64,000 nucleotides of DNA from Kribbella sindirgiensis (GTDB lineage Bacteria; Actinomycetota; Actinomycetes; Propionibacteriales; Kribbellaceae), in contig NZ_SJKA01000006.1 of the NCBI RefSeq assembly GCF_004331435.1, positions 372,001 to 436,000 of the forward strand, given 5' to 3'. The position numbers and the translations under genes were made by a program. Positions 48,085 through 56,748 of this stretch are shown one piece after another (the stretch's first letter is position 1; the number at the start of each line of letters is the position of its first letter). The notes below the pieces were generated by a model. The model was not told the origin of the DNA, searched no databases, and saw only the letters and a program-made list of their open reading frames with translations.

Positions 48085-48879
48085 TTAGGGTCGAGCGGCG
48101 ACAGGGGCCGCGGTGCGGCCGTCCTGGTGGTAAACGGAGTGCCAGACCCGGTTGCGCAGGTCGGCGAACTCGGGGCTGAGGCGGAAGTCCTCCGACCGCG
48201 GGTACGGCAGGTCGACCTCGACCACGTCGTAGATCCGCCCCGGTCGGGCGGCCATCACGATGACGCGGTTCGCGAGGAAGACCGCCTCGTCGACGTCGTG
48301 GGTGATGAACAGGACCGTGCGCTGCTCCTGGCTCCAGGTGTCGAGGAGCTGCTCCTGCAGCTTGACCCTGGTCAGGGCGTCCAGGGCCCCGAACGGTTCG
48401 TCCATCAGCAGGATCGACGGATTCACGGCGTACGCACGGGCGATCGCGCAGCGCTGCCGCATACCGCCGGACAGCATCTTGGGCAGTGCGTCGGCGAAGT
48501 CGCCGAGCCCCACCAGGTCGATGAAGTGCTGGGCCCGTTCGCGGCGCTCGGCCTTGCCGACGCCGGCGGTCTTGAGGCCGAACTCGACGTTCTTGCGCAC
48601 GGTGAGCCAGGGGAAGAGCGCGTACTGCTGGAAGATCACGCCGCGCTCCGGCCCGGGACCTGATACCGGTACGCCGTCGACGAGCGCGCGCCCCGCGGTC
48701 GGTTCCTCGAGACCGGCGAGGATGTTCATGAGCGTGCTCTTGCCGCACCCCGACGGACCGACCACGGTGATGAACTCGTTGTCCGCGATGTCGAGCGACA
48801 CCTGGTCGAGGGCGGTGAAGGTGTCCTTGCCCAAGGCAAATGTCTTGGTGACGGACTGGACAGTGATCTTCGCGGTCAT
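48085..48879 (-). CDS. NitT/TauT-type ABC transporter ATPase
   Basis: A 264-residue ABC ATPase: Walker A GPSGCGKSTLMN, Q loop FQQYALFPW, signature LSGGMRQRCAIARA, Walker B ILLMDEPFGALD and H loop ITHDVDEAV. It powers the importer formed with the adjacent permease and lipoprotein. ATG at 48879 follows AGGAG and overlaps the permease stop (ATGA). Its C-terminal 50 residues include the PYPRSEDFRLSPEF segment usual in the SsuB/TauB branch. Confidence 0.93.
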   Translation of the reverse strand: MTAKITVQSVTKTFALGKDTFTALDQVSLDIADNEFITVVGPSGCGKSTLMNILAGLEEPTAGRALVDGVPVSGPGPERGVIFQQYALFPWLTVRKNVEFGLKTAGVGKAERRERAQHFIDLVGLGDFADALPKMLSGGMRQRCAIARAYAVNPSILLMDEPFGALDALTRVKLQEQLLDTWSQEQRTVLFITHDVDEAVFLANRVIVMAARPGRIYDVVEVDLPYPRSEDFRLSPEFADLRNRVWHSVYHQDGRTAAPVAARP

Positions 48880-49694
48880 CGGCGCTCCTGCCATCCGGTG
48901 AGTTTGCGTTCGGCCACGAGCAGGATCCGGTCCATCAGCAGGCCGAGGATCCCGATCGAGATCAGGCCGACGAAGATCGTCGGCAGGTCGTAGTACAGCT
49001 GCGCGTTCTGCATCCGGAAGCCGAGGCCCTGCTGTGCGGCGATCAGCTCGGCGGCGACCAGGGTGGCCCAGGCCGACCCGAGCCCCACCCGCATGCCGAC
49101 GAGGATGAACGGCGTCGACGCGGGCACCACTACCCGGGCGAAGATGCCGGCGTCCTTGGCGCCCAGCACCCGGGCCGCGTTGATCAGCGTGCGGTCGACG
49201 TTGACCACGCCCTGGAACGTCGAGATCACGCAGGCGAGGAACGCGGCCAGGAAGATCACGAAGATCTTCGGCGCCTCGCCGATCCCCATCAGCACGATGG
49301 CCAGCGGGATGATCGCCAGCGGCGGAACGGTGCGGAAGAACTGGATCCACGGCTCGACCAGTCCGCGAACGACGGCGTACCAGCCCATCAGGAACCCGAC
49401 CGGGACCGCGGCGGCGGTGCCGAGCGCGAAACCGATCAGGACCCGGGTCAGGCTGGCCAGGACGTCCTTGCCCAGCGTGCCGTTCCCGATCAGGGTGATC
49501 GCCTGCGTGACGACCTCGGGCGGCGTGGGCAGTTTGAGGCCGGCGAGAGCCAGCGCCCACCACACCGCGATACCGAGGCCGACCGAGACCGCGTTCAGGA
49601 GCAGGGGGAGACCAACAGCCCGGGCGCGCGTTCGCCCGCCGGCGCGGTCGCGCGGCTTGGCGCCGCGGGCGGTCTGGTCACTGATGACGGCCAT
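48876..49694 (-). CDS. NitT/TauT-type ABC transporter permease
   Basis: A 272-residue permease with about six membrane helices and the EAA-type loop NAARVLGAKDAGIFARVVVPASTPFI that contacts the ATPase. It resembles SsuC/TauC. ATG at 49694 has GAGGAG nine bases upstream and lies 17 bp inside the 3' end of the ROK regulator gene, so regulator and transporter are transcribed together. It works as a homodimer in this family. Confidence 0.93.
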   Translation of the reverse strand: MAVISDQTARGAKPRDRAGGRTRARAVGLPLLLNAVSVGLGIAVWWALALAGLKLPTPPEVVTQAITLIGNGTLGKDVLASLTRVLIGFALGTAAAVPVGFLMGWYAVVRGLVEPWIQFFRTVPPLAIIPLAIVLMGIGEAPKIFVIFLAAFLACVISTFQGVVNVDRTLINAARVLGAKDAGIFARVVVPASTPFILVGMRVGLGSAWATLVAAELIAAQQGLGFRMQNAQLYYDLPTIFVGLISIGILGLLMDRILLVAERKLTGWQERR

Positions 49695-50949
49695 CGGCCA
49701 CTCCTCGGGTCTGCCGCGGGGCGATCGCCGCCCGCGGACCGGCACCGGTCGGCGCCGGCGTCTCTGGGTAGCCCGCCAGCAGCGGCGAGCTGTGGAACAC
49801 CGCGGCGAGGGCACCGAGAGCGCCGTCGTCGTCGGCGAGGTGAGCCGCCCGTACGCCGGGCGACGCCGCGCCGGGGAAGAGTTCGTACGCGACTGTTGCG
49901 GAGGCTTGCTGGACGATCACGGGCGCGAGGCGGGTGATCTCGCCGCCGATGACGATCTCGGACGGGTTCAGCGCCATGGCGACGGCGGCGAGCACGCGGC
50001 CCACCGCGGCGGCAGCGTCGCGCAGTACCCGGTCGGCCAGCGGGTGCGAGCGGGCGATCGCGGCCGCGAGGTCGTCCAGGCTCTCCACCGGGAGCCCGGC
50101 CGCCCGGCAGGCGGCCAGGATCGCGGGGACCGAGGCGATGGTCTCGAGGCAGCCGTTCTTGCCGCACCGGCAGGGGCTGCCGTCGGCGGTGACTGTGACG
50201 TGGCCGAGTTCGCCGGCCAGCCCGGCCGAACCGGACACCAGCCGGCCGCCCACCACGAGCCCGCCGCCGACGCCGTCGGACAGGCGGACGTACAGGAGGT
50301 TCTCGATCGCCTTCTCGCCGAAGATCGCCTCCGCCAGCGCTGCCAGCCGGGTGTTGTTGTCGACGATCACCGGGGCGCCGAATCGCTCCCCGAAGGCCTC
50401 GTCGACCGAGGCCTCGTGGAACCCGTCGGCCGCCGACCGGTGCGATGGGTAGTCGCGCACGCCCGGCTTGCCCGAGTACGGCCCGGGAATCCCGATGCCC
50501 ACCCCCTGCAGCGCGCCGTAGTGGACGCCGTACTCGTCGCTGAGGCGCTCCACCAGGCGGAACGCGACATCGAGCCGGGTCGGCCAGTCGACATGGTCCG
50601 CATACCGGTCGGAACCCGAGGCGACGATCTCGTGCGAGGCGTCGGCCACGACGACGTGGACGCGGCGATGCCCGAAGTCGACGCCCATGAACTGTCCCGA
50701 GGCCGGATCCAGGGCCAGCCGCTCAGCCGGCCGGCCGCTGCCTTCGCGATGGGCCGCGTCGGTGTCGGTCACCACGATCGCGCCCCGTTGCAGCAGGCTC
50801 CCGGTGATCTCGGACAGGGTGGTACGGGACAGGCCGATGGCCCGGGCGATCTGGTTCCGGCTGAGCGCGCCCTGCTCCCGCAGCACCTGGAGGACCCGCT
50901 CTTCGTGGGTCCTCCGCACCAGCGCCTGCACTCCTGGATAGCTCTGCAC
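49678..50949 (-). CDS. ROK family transcriptional regulator
   Basis: A 423-residue ROK repressor: N-terminal winged helix (ALSRNQIARAIGLSRTTLSEITGSLLQRG), then the sugar-kinase-like ROK domain (GVGIGIPGPYSG, GELGHVTVTADG) with the zinc-binding CRCGKNGCLE. ROK repressors normally sense a sugar. Heading a sulfatase/ABC operon, it suggests the effector is a sulfated sugar or a sugar released from one. The GTG at 50949 lies 7 bases after the -10 box at 50957-50962, so the mRNA is probably leaderless. An 11-bp palindrome in the promoter spacer suggests autoregulation. Confidence 0.92.
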   Translation of the reverse strand: MQSYPGVQALVRRTHEERVLQVLREQGALSRNQIARAIGLSRTTLSEITGSLLQRGAIVVTDTDAAHREGSGRPAERLALDPASGQFMGVDFGHRRVHVVVADASHEIVASGSDRYADHVDWPTRLDVAFRLVERLSDEYGVHYGALQGVGIGIPGPYSGKPGVRDYPSHRSAADGFHEASVDEAFGERFGAPVIVDNNTRLAALAEAIFGEKAIENLLYVRLSDGVGGGLVVGGRLVSGSAGLAGELGHVTVTADGSPCRCGKNGCLETIASVPAILAACRAAGLPVESLDDLAAAIARSHPLADRVLRDAAAAVGRVLAAVAMALNPSEIVIGGEITRLAPVIVQQASATVAYELFPGAASPGVRAAHLADDDGALGALAAVFHSSPLLAGYPETPAPTGAGPRAAIAPRQTRGVADGRHQ

Positions 50950-50956
50950 AGCCGCG

Positions 50957-50985
50957 ACGCTAGGAACCCGGAATTATTCCGTCAA
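50957..50985 (-). promoter_or_regulatory. promoter and operator of the ROK-ABC-sulfatase operon
   Basis: On the minus strand TTGACG (50985-50980) and TAGCGT (50962-50957) are 17 bp apart, a strong housekeeping-type promoter. The spacer holds GGAATAATTCC (50970-50980), a perfect 11-bp palindrome overlapping the -35 edge and a natural ROK operator. The -10 ends 7 bases before the GTG start. Confidence 0.75.
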
Positions 50986-51057
50986 CACTCCGACAAAATT
51001 CAGCTTCCTTTCCGACGGCGCCGGACGCAACTCCCCGCCGGCGGCTGCGACGGCGCG

Positions 51058-51732
51058 TCAGGCTGAGCGGAGGGTGATGTTGCCGCCGTGGGTGCGGGCG
51101 CGGACCTTGACGGTGCGGGTGGGGTGGTCGACGGACTCCAGCTCGTTGAAGACGCGGCCGACCGAGGTGTGGGCGTCGAGGGCGGCCGCCGTGCCTTCGG
51201 GTACGTCGATCGCGACCTCGCCGGTGGCGGTGTAGAGGTCGACGTTGCCGGTGCCGATTGCGCCGACGTGGATGTTGCCGCTCGCGGTCCGGGCGTTGAC
51301 GTCGGCGCCGGCCGCCTCGACGGTGATGTGGCCGGTGGCCGACTTGGCCCGGAGGTTGCCGGTCACCGTGCCGACCCGGATGTCGCCGTTGGCGGTCTTC
51401 AGCTCGCACGAGCCGACCTCGCCCTCGACGACGTACTCGCCCTTGGCGGTGTACCCCTGGACGTCGGAGCCGGTCGGCAGCTCGATCAGCACCACGACCG
51501 CGCCGTACCGCTTGCTGAAGATCGAGCGCAGCTTCGGGTGCTTGACCTGCAGCTTCCCGTCGGTGCACTCGACGACCACCTGCTCGGCGGCCTTCACGTC
51601 CAGGTCCCAGGCGGGGTCGACGGGCCGGACCTCGACGACGGTGTCGGTACGGTCGCTCGCCCGCACCGTGATGTCGCCGAAGATGATGTCAATGGTGGCG
51701 GAGACCGGTGCGGGGGTGCTGAACGTGGACAT
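51058..51732 (-). CDS. DUF4097 family beta-strand repeat protein
   Basis: A 224-residue cytoplasmic protein built of short beta repeats (for example LKTANGDIRVGTVTGNLRAKSATGHITVEAAG and NARTASGNIHVGAIG), the right-handed beta-helix pattern of DUF4097. Function is unknown. ATG at 51732 has AAGGAG 6 bases upstream. It diverges from the drug-type ABC exporter by 139 bp; DUF4097 genes are often found beside ABC or two-component genes, perhaps as envelope-stress partners. Confidence 0.85.
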   Translation of the reverse strand: MSTFSTPAPVSATIDIIFGDITVRASDRTDTVVEVRPVDPAWDLDVKAAEQVVVECTDGKLQVKHPKLRSIFSKRYGAVVVLIELPTGSDVQGYTAKGEYVVEGEVGSCELKTANGDIRVGTVTGNLRAKSATGHITVEAAGADVNARTASGNIHVGAIGTGNVDLYTATGEVAIDVPEGTAAALDAHTSVGRVFNELESVDHPTRTVKVRARTHGGNITLRSA

Positions 51733-51871
51733 CTGAGCTCCTTGGGGTGTCGGTTGCCGACAACTCTGGTCGCGGGCGCTGACAGGGCCCTGCGACGAGC
51801 GCGGACACGGGGCTGACACCGTGTAGGCGGCGTGTCAGGTGCGTGTCAGGACGTCCGCCGAAGGTGTTCCC

Positions 51872-52810
51872 ATGACAACTTCGGCGATCGCGGTTACAGG
51901 ACTGCGCAAGGCATTCGGCGACAAGACCGTGCTCGACGGGATCGACCTCGACGTCCCCGCGGGCACCGTCTTCTCCCTGCTCGGCCCGAACGGGGCCGGC
52001 AAGACGACCACGGTGAACGTGCTGACCACGTTGACCAAGGCCGACAGCGGCACGGTCCGGGTGGCCGGGCACGACGTCGCGACCGAGGCCAAGGCGGTCC
52101 GGTCCGCGATCGGCGTCACCGGCCAGTTCGCGGCCGTGGACGAGCTGCTGACCGGCCGCGAGAACCTCCAGCTGATGGTCGACCTCAGCCCGGTCACGGA
52201 CGACAAGCGGATTGTTGACAATCTGCTCCAGCGCTTCGACCTGGCGGAGGCGGCCGACAAGGCGGCGGCGACGTACTCCGGCGGCATGCGCCGCAAGCTC
52301 GACCTGGCGATGACCCTGGTCGGCGACCCGAAGATCATCTTCCTGGACGAGCCGACGACGGGCCTCGACCCGCGCAGCCGGCGCACCATGTGGACGATCA
52401 TCCGGGAACTGCTCGCCGACGGCGTGACCATCTTCCTGACCACGCAGTACCTCGACGAGGCCGACCAGCTGGCCGACCAGATCGCGGTGCTCGACAAGGG
52501 CCGTCTGGTCGCCCAGGGCACCCCGGAGGAGCTCAAGCGGCAGATCCCCGGCACCCACGTCCGGTTCCGCTTCGGTTCGGTCGAGGACCTCGACACCGCC
52601 GCGCGGATCCTGCCCGACTCGACCCGGGACGACGACGCGCTGACCCTGCGGGTCCCCAGCGACGGCGGCACCCAGTCGGTCCGCACGCTGCTCGACCGGC
52701 TCGCCGAGTACTCGCTCGACGCCGACGAGTTCTCCGTCAACACCCCTGACCTCGATGACGTATTCCTCGCCCTGACGGGCCACGACACCGCGGAGGTAGT
52801 CGCGAAATGA
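51872..52810 (+). CDS. daunorubicin-resistance type ABC exporter ATPase
   Basis: A 312-residue ABC ATPase of the DrrA type. Walker A is GPNGAGKTTTVN, signature YSGGMRRKLDLA, Walker B IIFLDEPTTGLD, with LTTQYLDEADQLAD and a C-terminal regulatory extension of about 80 residues. ATG at 51872 follows GAAGG and is preferred over an upstream ATG/GTG. It overlaps the permease gene by four bases. It likely exports a hydrophobic compound or antibiotic. A TTGTNNACAATCTG motif occurs within it at 52212. Confidence 0.92.
   Translation: MTTSAIAVTGLRKAFGDKTVLDGIDLDVPAGTVFSLLGPNGAGKTTTVNVLTTLTKADSGTVRVAGHDVATEAKAVRSAIGVTGQFAAVDELLTGRENLQLMVDLSPVTDDKRIVDNLLQRFDLAEAADKAAATYSGGMRRKLDLAMTLVGDPKIIFLDEPTTGLDPRSRRTMWTIIRELLADGVTIFLTTQYLDEADQLADQIAVLDKGRLVAQGTPEELKRQIPGTHVRFRFGSVEDLDTAARILPDSTRDDDALTLRVPSDGGTQSVRTLLDRLAEYSLDADEFSVNTPDLDDVFLALTGHDTAEVVAK
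52212..52225 (+). repeat. 14-bp motif TTGTNNACAATCTG, site 4
   Basis: TTGTTGACAATCTG lies inside the ABC ATPase gene, with full palindromic core ATTGTTGACAAT (52211-52222), encoding IVDNL with codons rarely used elsewhere in the gene. Confidence 0.5.
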
Positions 52811-53550
52811 AGAACCCCTCGATCGTGATGCTGCGCCGCAACCTCAAGCACATCGCGCGGAACCCGACCTCCGTCTTCAACGCGGTCCTGATGCCGGTCG
52901 TGGTGATGCTGATGTTCGTCTACATGCTCGGCGACGCGTTCAGCGTCGGCGTCCCGTACGTCGACTACGCGACTCCCGGCATGCTCCTGCTGGCGGTCTG
53001 CTACGGGCTCGGCGCCGTGGCGACGGCCGTGAACTCCGACATGACCAAGGGCATCATCAACCGCTTCAAGGTGATGGACGTGCCGCGCGGCGCGGTCCTG
53101 ACCGGGCACGTGATCGCCAGCGTGATGACCAACCTGATCGCGATCGCCGCGATCATCGGGGTCGCGTTCGCGCTCGGCTTCAACCCGTCCGCGAGCTTCG
53201 CGCAATGGCTGGCCGTGATCGGTCTCGTCGTACTGCTCGGGCTGGCCACCGGCTGGCTGACCGTTGCCCTCGGCCTCTTCGCGAAGACCCCCGAGACCGC
53301 GGGTCTGGCCTCGGTGCCGCTGGTGATGCTGCCGTTCTTCAGCAGCGCGATCGTGCCGGCCGACAAGATGGGTCCCGGTGTGAAGCAGTTCGCGCAGTAC
53401 CAGCCGTTCACGCCGATCATCGAATCGCTCCGCGGTCTGCTGAACGGTTCGCCGCAGACCGGTGACCTGATCGCCGCGTTCGCCTGGTGCCTCGGGATCG
53501 CCGTGGTCGGTTACCTCTGGGCGACCTCGACGTTCAAGAAGCGAGCGTGA
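52807..53550 (+). CDS. ABC-2 type exporter permease
   Basis: A 247-residue ABC-2 (DrrB-like) membrane protein with six hydrophobic segments, including FNAVLMPVVVMLMFVYMLG and the terminal IAAFAWCLGIAVVGYLWA. It forms the membrane part of the exporter with the preceding ATPase, whose stop it overlaps (ATGA). Its 3' end overlaps the convergent BTAD-regulator gene by 17 bp. The NPTSVFNAVLMP start and the late SSAIVPADKMGPG loop are typical. Confidence 0.92.
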   Translation: MKNPSIVMLRRNLKHIARNPTSVFNAVLMPVVVMLMFVYMLGDAFSVGVPYVDYATPGMLLLAVCYGLGAVATAVNSDMTKGIINRFKVMDVPRGAVLTGHVIASVMTNLIAIAAIIGVAFALGFNPSASFAQWLAVIGLVVLLGLATGWLTVALGLFAKTPETAGLASVPLVMLPFFSSAIVPADKMGPGVKQFAQYQPFTPIIESLRGLLNGSPQTGDLIAAFAWCLGIAVVGYLWATSTFKKRA

Positions 53551-56500
53551 CCTCGACGAGCTCTCGCCAGCTCGCCTGCCGGCCCTCTTCCGCCGCCTCG
53601 GTGAACTTCTCGTCACCGAGGCGGCGGCGCGTTTCCTGTTCCAGCCGCTCCGCGTCGGGGTTGGACCGGTCGGGCAGTCCGTGGACGACGGTGCTCGCGG
53701 CGAGCAGCCGCGCGGCCTGCTCGTCCTGATCGGTGCGCAACGCCAGATCCGCGATCCCGACGAGCATCCGGGCGATCCCGGGCGGGTGCCCGCCCTCGGC
53801 CGCCGCCTGGAACGATGCGCTGCGGTGCTGCCAGGCCTGGTCGAGGTCCGTGGCCAGATACCCGAGGACATCCTGGATCATTGCGCGCAGGTTCGCCCGC
53901 TCGGCCTCGTGGCCCAGCATCGTGGTCGCCAGGTCGAGTTGCCGGTGCGCCTCGTCGGCGTCGCCGCTCCACCGCGCGAGCTCCGCCTTGCACAACGCCA
54001 GCTCGACCAGAGCCTCCGGCCACGCGACGCGCTCCGCCTGCCGTACCGCGTCCGCCATCGCCGCCGAGCTCGCGTCCAGATCGCCCGCGAGCCAGTACAG
54101 CTGCGCCTGCCGCGACCGCATCCGTACGACGTCCTCGGTCGCGCCGACCTCGGCGGCGACCGCGATCGCCTGCTCGCAGTACGCGCACGCCTCGGTGAAC
54201 TCGCCGCGGACGGCGAGCCGGTCGGCGAGCTCGGTCAGCGCGAACGACATCCCCCAGCGTTCACCGATCGCGCGGAACTCGGCGAGCGCCGCCTCCAGCG
54301 CGCGGTCGCCATCCCGGTCGCCGTCGCCCAGCATGATCCGCATCTTGCCGGTCTGCAGCCGTGCCACCGCCCGTACCCAAGGATCTTGGTCGCTGAGCAG
54401 CGGCTCGAACGTGGACACGAACGAGTCGGGCCCTCGCAGCAGGCCTTCCAGCGCGGTCGACAGCGTCACCGCGGGGTGCGGGCTCTTGACCCGCTGGCTG
54501 ATGTCCGCGGCCTTGCGGATCCAGTCCGCCGCGTTGAACTGGTCACGGCCACGGCCCGACGTCATGAAGTTGGCGACGAACGCGTACACCACCGCGCGGC
54601 TCTCGTCGGACACCTCGCCCGGCAGATCCGGGGCGGCGATCAGGAACTCGCTGCCCTCGATCTTGTGCCCGGCGAACCACCAGTACCAGCCGGCCGCCGC
54701 CGCCAACCGCATCGAGCCCGCGGCGTCACCAGCCGCCAGCGCCGCCCGCATCGCCGCGGCGATGTTGTCGTGTTCGCCTTCGACGATCGCCAGCCATTCG
54801 AGCTGCTCGGCCCGGCGCAGGTGCGGATCGGCGGTCTCGGCCAGCTCGGTGAAGTAGGCGAGATGGGTACGGCGGGTCTGGTCGGTCTCGCCAGCTTCCT
54901 CGAGACGCTGCTGGGCGTACTCCCTGATCGTGCCGAGCAGCCGGTACCGCGGCGCGCCCTCGTCCTTGGTGACCACCAGGGACTTCTCGGTCAACGCGGT
55001 CAGCAGGTCGAGCACCTCCCACGACTCGACCTCGCCACCCGCGCAGACCTGCTCGGCTGCCTCGAGGCTCGCACCCCCGGCGAACACCGAGAGCCTGCGC
55101 AGCGCAGCCCGCTCGGCTTCGGACAGCAGCTCCCAGCTCCAGTCGACCACTGCACGCAGCGTGCGGTGGCGGGGGAGCGCCGTACGACTGCCGCCGGTCA
55201 ACAGGCGGAACCGGTCGTCGAGACGATTGGCGAGCTGTTCCAGCGACATCGTGCGCAACCGGGCCGCGGCCAGCTCGATGGCCAGCGGCATCCCGTCGAG
55301 CGCGCGGCAGATGCGCGCCATCGTCTCCGGATCCAGGGCAAGGTCCGCGCGGACCGCCCGGGCCCGGTCCTGCAGCAGCCGGACGGCCGGCGAGTCGTCG
55401 ATCTCGCCGCTGCCGCTGGGGAGCGCGAGCGGTGCGACCGGCCACAGCGCCTCGCCGGTGATGCCGAGCGGTTCCCGGCTGGTCGCCAGGATCCGCAGCC
55501 GCGGGCACTCGCCGAGTACCCGGTGGGCGAACGTCGCCGCGGACTCGATCACGTGCTCACAATTGTCCAGGATCAGCAGCATCGCCCGCTCGCGGACCGC
55601 GGCGATCACCCGGTCCGTCGGGTCCGCGTCCGGTACGTCGCCGAGCAGCGCGTCCCGCAGTGCGAGCGCGCCGAGCGTCGCCTGCGCAACGTTGTCGTCG
55701 GCGCCGATCGCCGCGAGTTCGACCATCCAGGCGCCGTCGGGCAGGTCGCCCAGGACAGTCCGCGCGGTCTCGCTCGCGAGCCTGGTCTTTCCCGATCCGC
55801 CCGGCCCGATCAGCGTCGTCAGGCGGTGCCCCGCGATCAGGTCGCGGACGGTGGCGATGTCGGCGTCCTTGCCGACGTACGTCGTGAGTTCTTCGCGGAG
55901 GTTCGTGTTGCGCTTTTCGTCCCGGCGTACGAGCTCGCCGCGGAGGAGGGCGACGTGCAGCGCGGACAGCTCCGGGGAGGGGTCGACGCCGAGTTCGTCG
56001 GCGAGGGTCTCGCGGGTGCGCTCGTACACGCGGAGCGCCTCGGTGTCGCGGCCGGAGGCGACCAGCGCGCGCATCAGAGCGGCGACGAGGCGTTCGCGGA
56101 CCGGGTGCGCGGCGACCAGGTCGGTCAGCTCGGTGACGAGGTCCGCGCCGTGGCCGAGGGTGATCTCGGCGTCGTACCGGTCCTCCATCGCGGTCAGGCG
56201 GAGGCCGTCGAGCCGGGTCACGGCCGCGTCGAACGCGCCGCTCTCGGTCAGCCCGACATCCTGCATCGCCGACCCACGCCACAATCCGAGCGCCTCACGC
56301 AGCAGCCGGACGCCTTGCGGGTCCTGGTCGGTGCGGGCACGAGTGAGGAGACGTTCGAACCGTACGGCGTCCACAGCCTCGGGATCGATCTGCAGCCGGT
56401 ACCCGTCCGTGTGTCCCTCGACCGAGCCGTCCGGCAGCACCTTCCGCAGCCGCGACACCAACCGCTGCAAGGCGTTCGCAGCATCCGCCGGCGGCTGCTC

Positions 56501-56656
56501 ACCCCAGATCCAGTCGACCAACGTCGCCTTCGGAACCACCCGCCCGGCATCCAGCGCGAGCACGATCAACAGCCCACGCAACCGCGCCCCCGGTACGTCG
56601 ACAAGCCCCCCATCGCCCGCACGCACCTCAAACGGCCCCAGCATCCCGATCTGCAC
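53534..56656 (-). CDS. BTAD-ATPase-TPR (AfsR-like) transcriptional regulator
   Basis: A 1040-residue regulator: OmpR-type winged helix (about 1-85, starting VQIGMLGPFEV), BTAD (about 90-235), an AAA/NB-ARC-type ATPase with P-loop LIGPGGSGKTRLA (about 280) and MLLILDNCEHV, then a long alpha-helical TPR tail. GTG at 56656 fits the family start and has CAAGAT seven bases upstream, so it may be leaderless; a GTG seven codons earlier is the alternative. It converges on the ABC exporter genes and may control them or a distant cluster. Confidence 0.9.
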   Translation of the reverse strand: MQIGMLGPFEVRAGDGGLVDVPGARLRGLLIVLALDAGRVVPKATLVDWIWGEQPPADAANALQRLVSRLRKVLPDGSVEGHTDGYRLQIDPEAVDAVRFERLLTRARTDQDPQGVRLLREALGLWRGSAMQDVGLTESGAFDAAVTRLDGLRLTAMEDRYDAEITLGHGADLVTELTDLVAAHPVRERLVAALMRALVASGRDTEALRVYERTRETLADELGVDPSPELSALHVALLRGELVRRDEKRNTNLREELTTYVGKDADIATVRDLIAGHRLTTLIGPGGSGKTRLASETARTVLGDLPDGAWMVELAAIGADDNVAQATLGALALRDALLGDVPDADPTDRVIAAVRERAMLLILDNCEHVIESAATFAHRVLGECPRLRILATSREPLGITGEALWPVAPLALPSGSGEIDDSPAVRLLQDRARAVRADLALDPETMARICRALDGMPLAIELAAARLRTMSLEQLANRLDDRFRLLTGGSRTALPRHRTLRAVVDWSWELLSEAERAALRRLSVFAGGASLEAAEQVCAGGEVESWEVLDLLTALTEKSLVVTKDEGAPRYRLLGTIREYAQQRLEEAGETDQTRRTHLAYFTELAETADPHLRRAEQLEWLAIVEGEHDNIAAAMRAALAAGDAAGSMRLAAAAGWYWWFAGHKIEGSEFLIAAPDLPGEVSDESRAVVYAFVANFMTSGRGRDQFNAADWIRKAADISQRVKSPHPAVTLSTALEGLLRGPDSFVSTFEPLLSDQDPWVRAVARLQTGKMRIMLGDGDRDGDRALEAALAEFRAIGERWGMSFALTELADRLAVRGEFTEACAYCEQAIAVAAEVGATEDVVRMRSRQAQLYWLAGDLDASSAAMADAVRQAERVAWPEALVELALCKAELARWSGDADEAHRQLDLATTMLGHEAERANLRAMIQDVLGYLATDLDQAWQHRSASFQAAAEGGHPPGIARMLVGIADLALRTDQDEQAARLLAASTVVHGLPDRSNPDAERLEQETRRRLGDEKFTEAAEEGRQASWRELVEVTLAS

Positions 56657-56748
56657 CCAGCAGATCTTGCCACGCACCCGGGGCTCACCTGACCAGTCCC
56701 TGCACAGGCTGGGCGGAGGTCGGTGAGCCTGGCTCCGCCGCCGACGCC

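Noticed and set aside
53681..56726. Long plus-strand frames opposite the BTAD regulator
   Set aside because: Arginine-rich shadows of the minus-strand gene, which has clear domains and P-loop.
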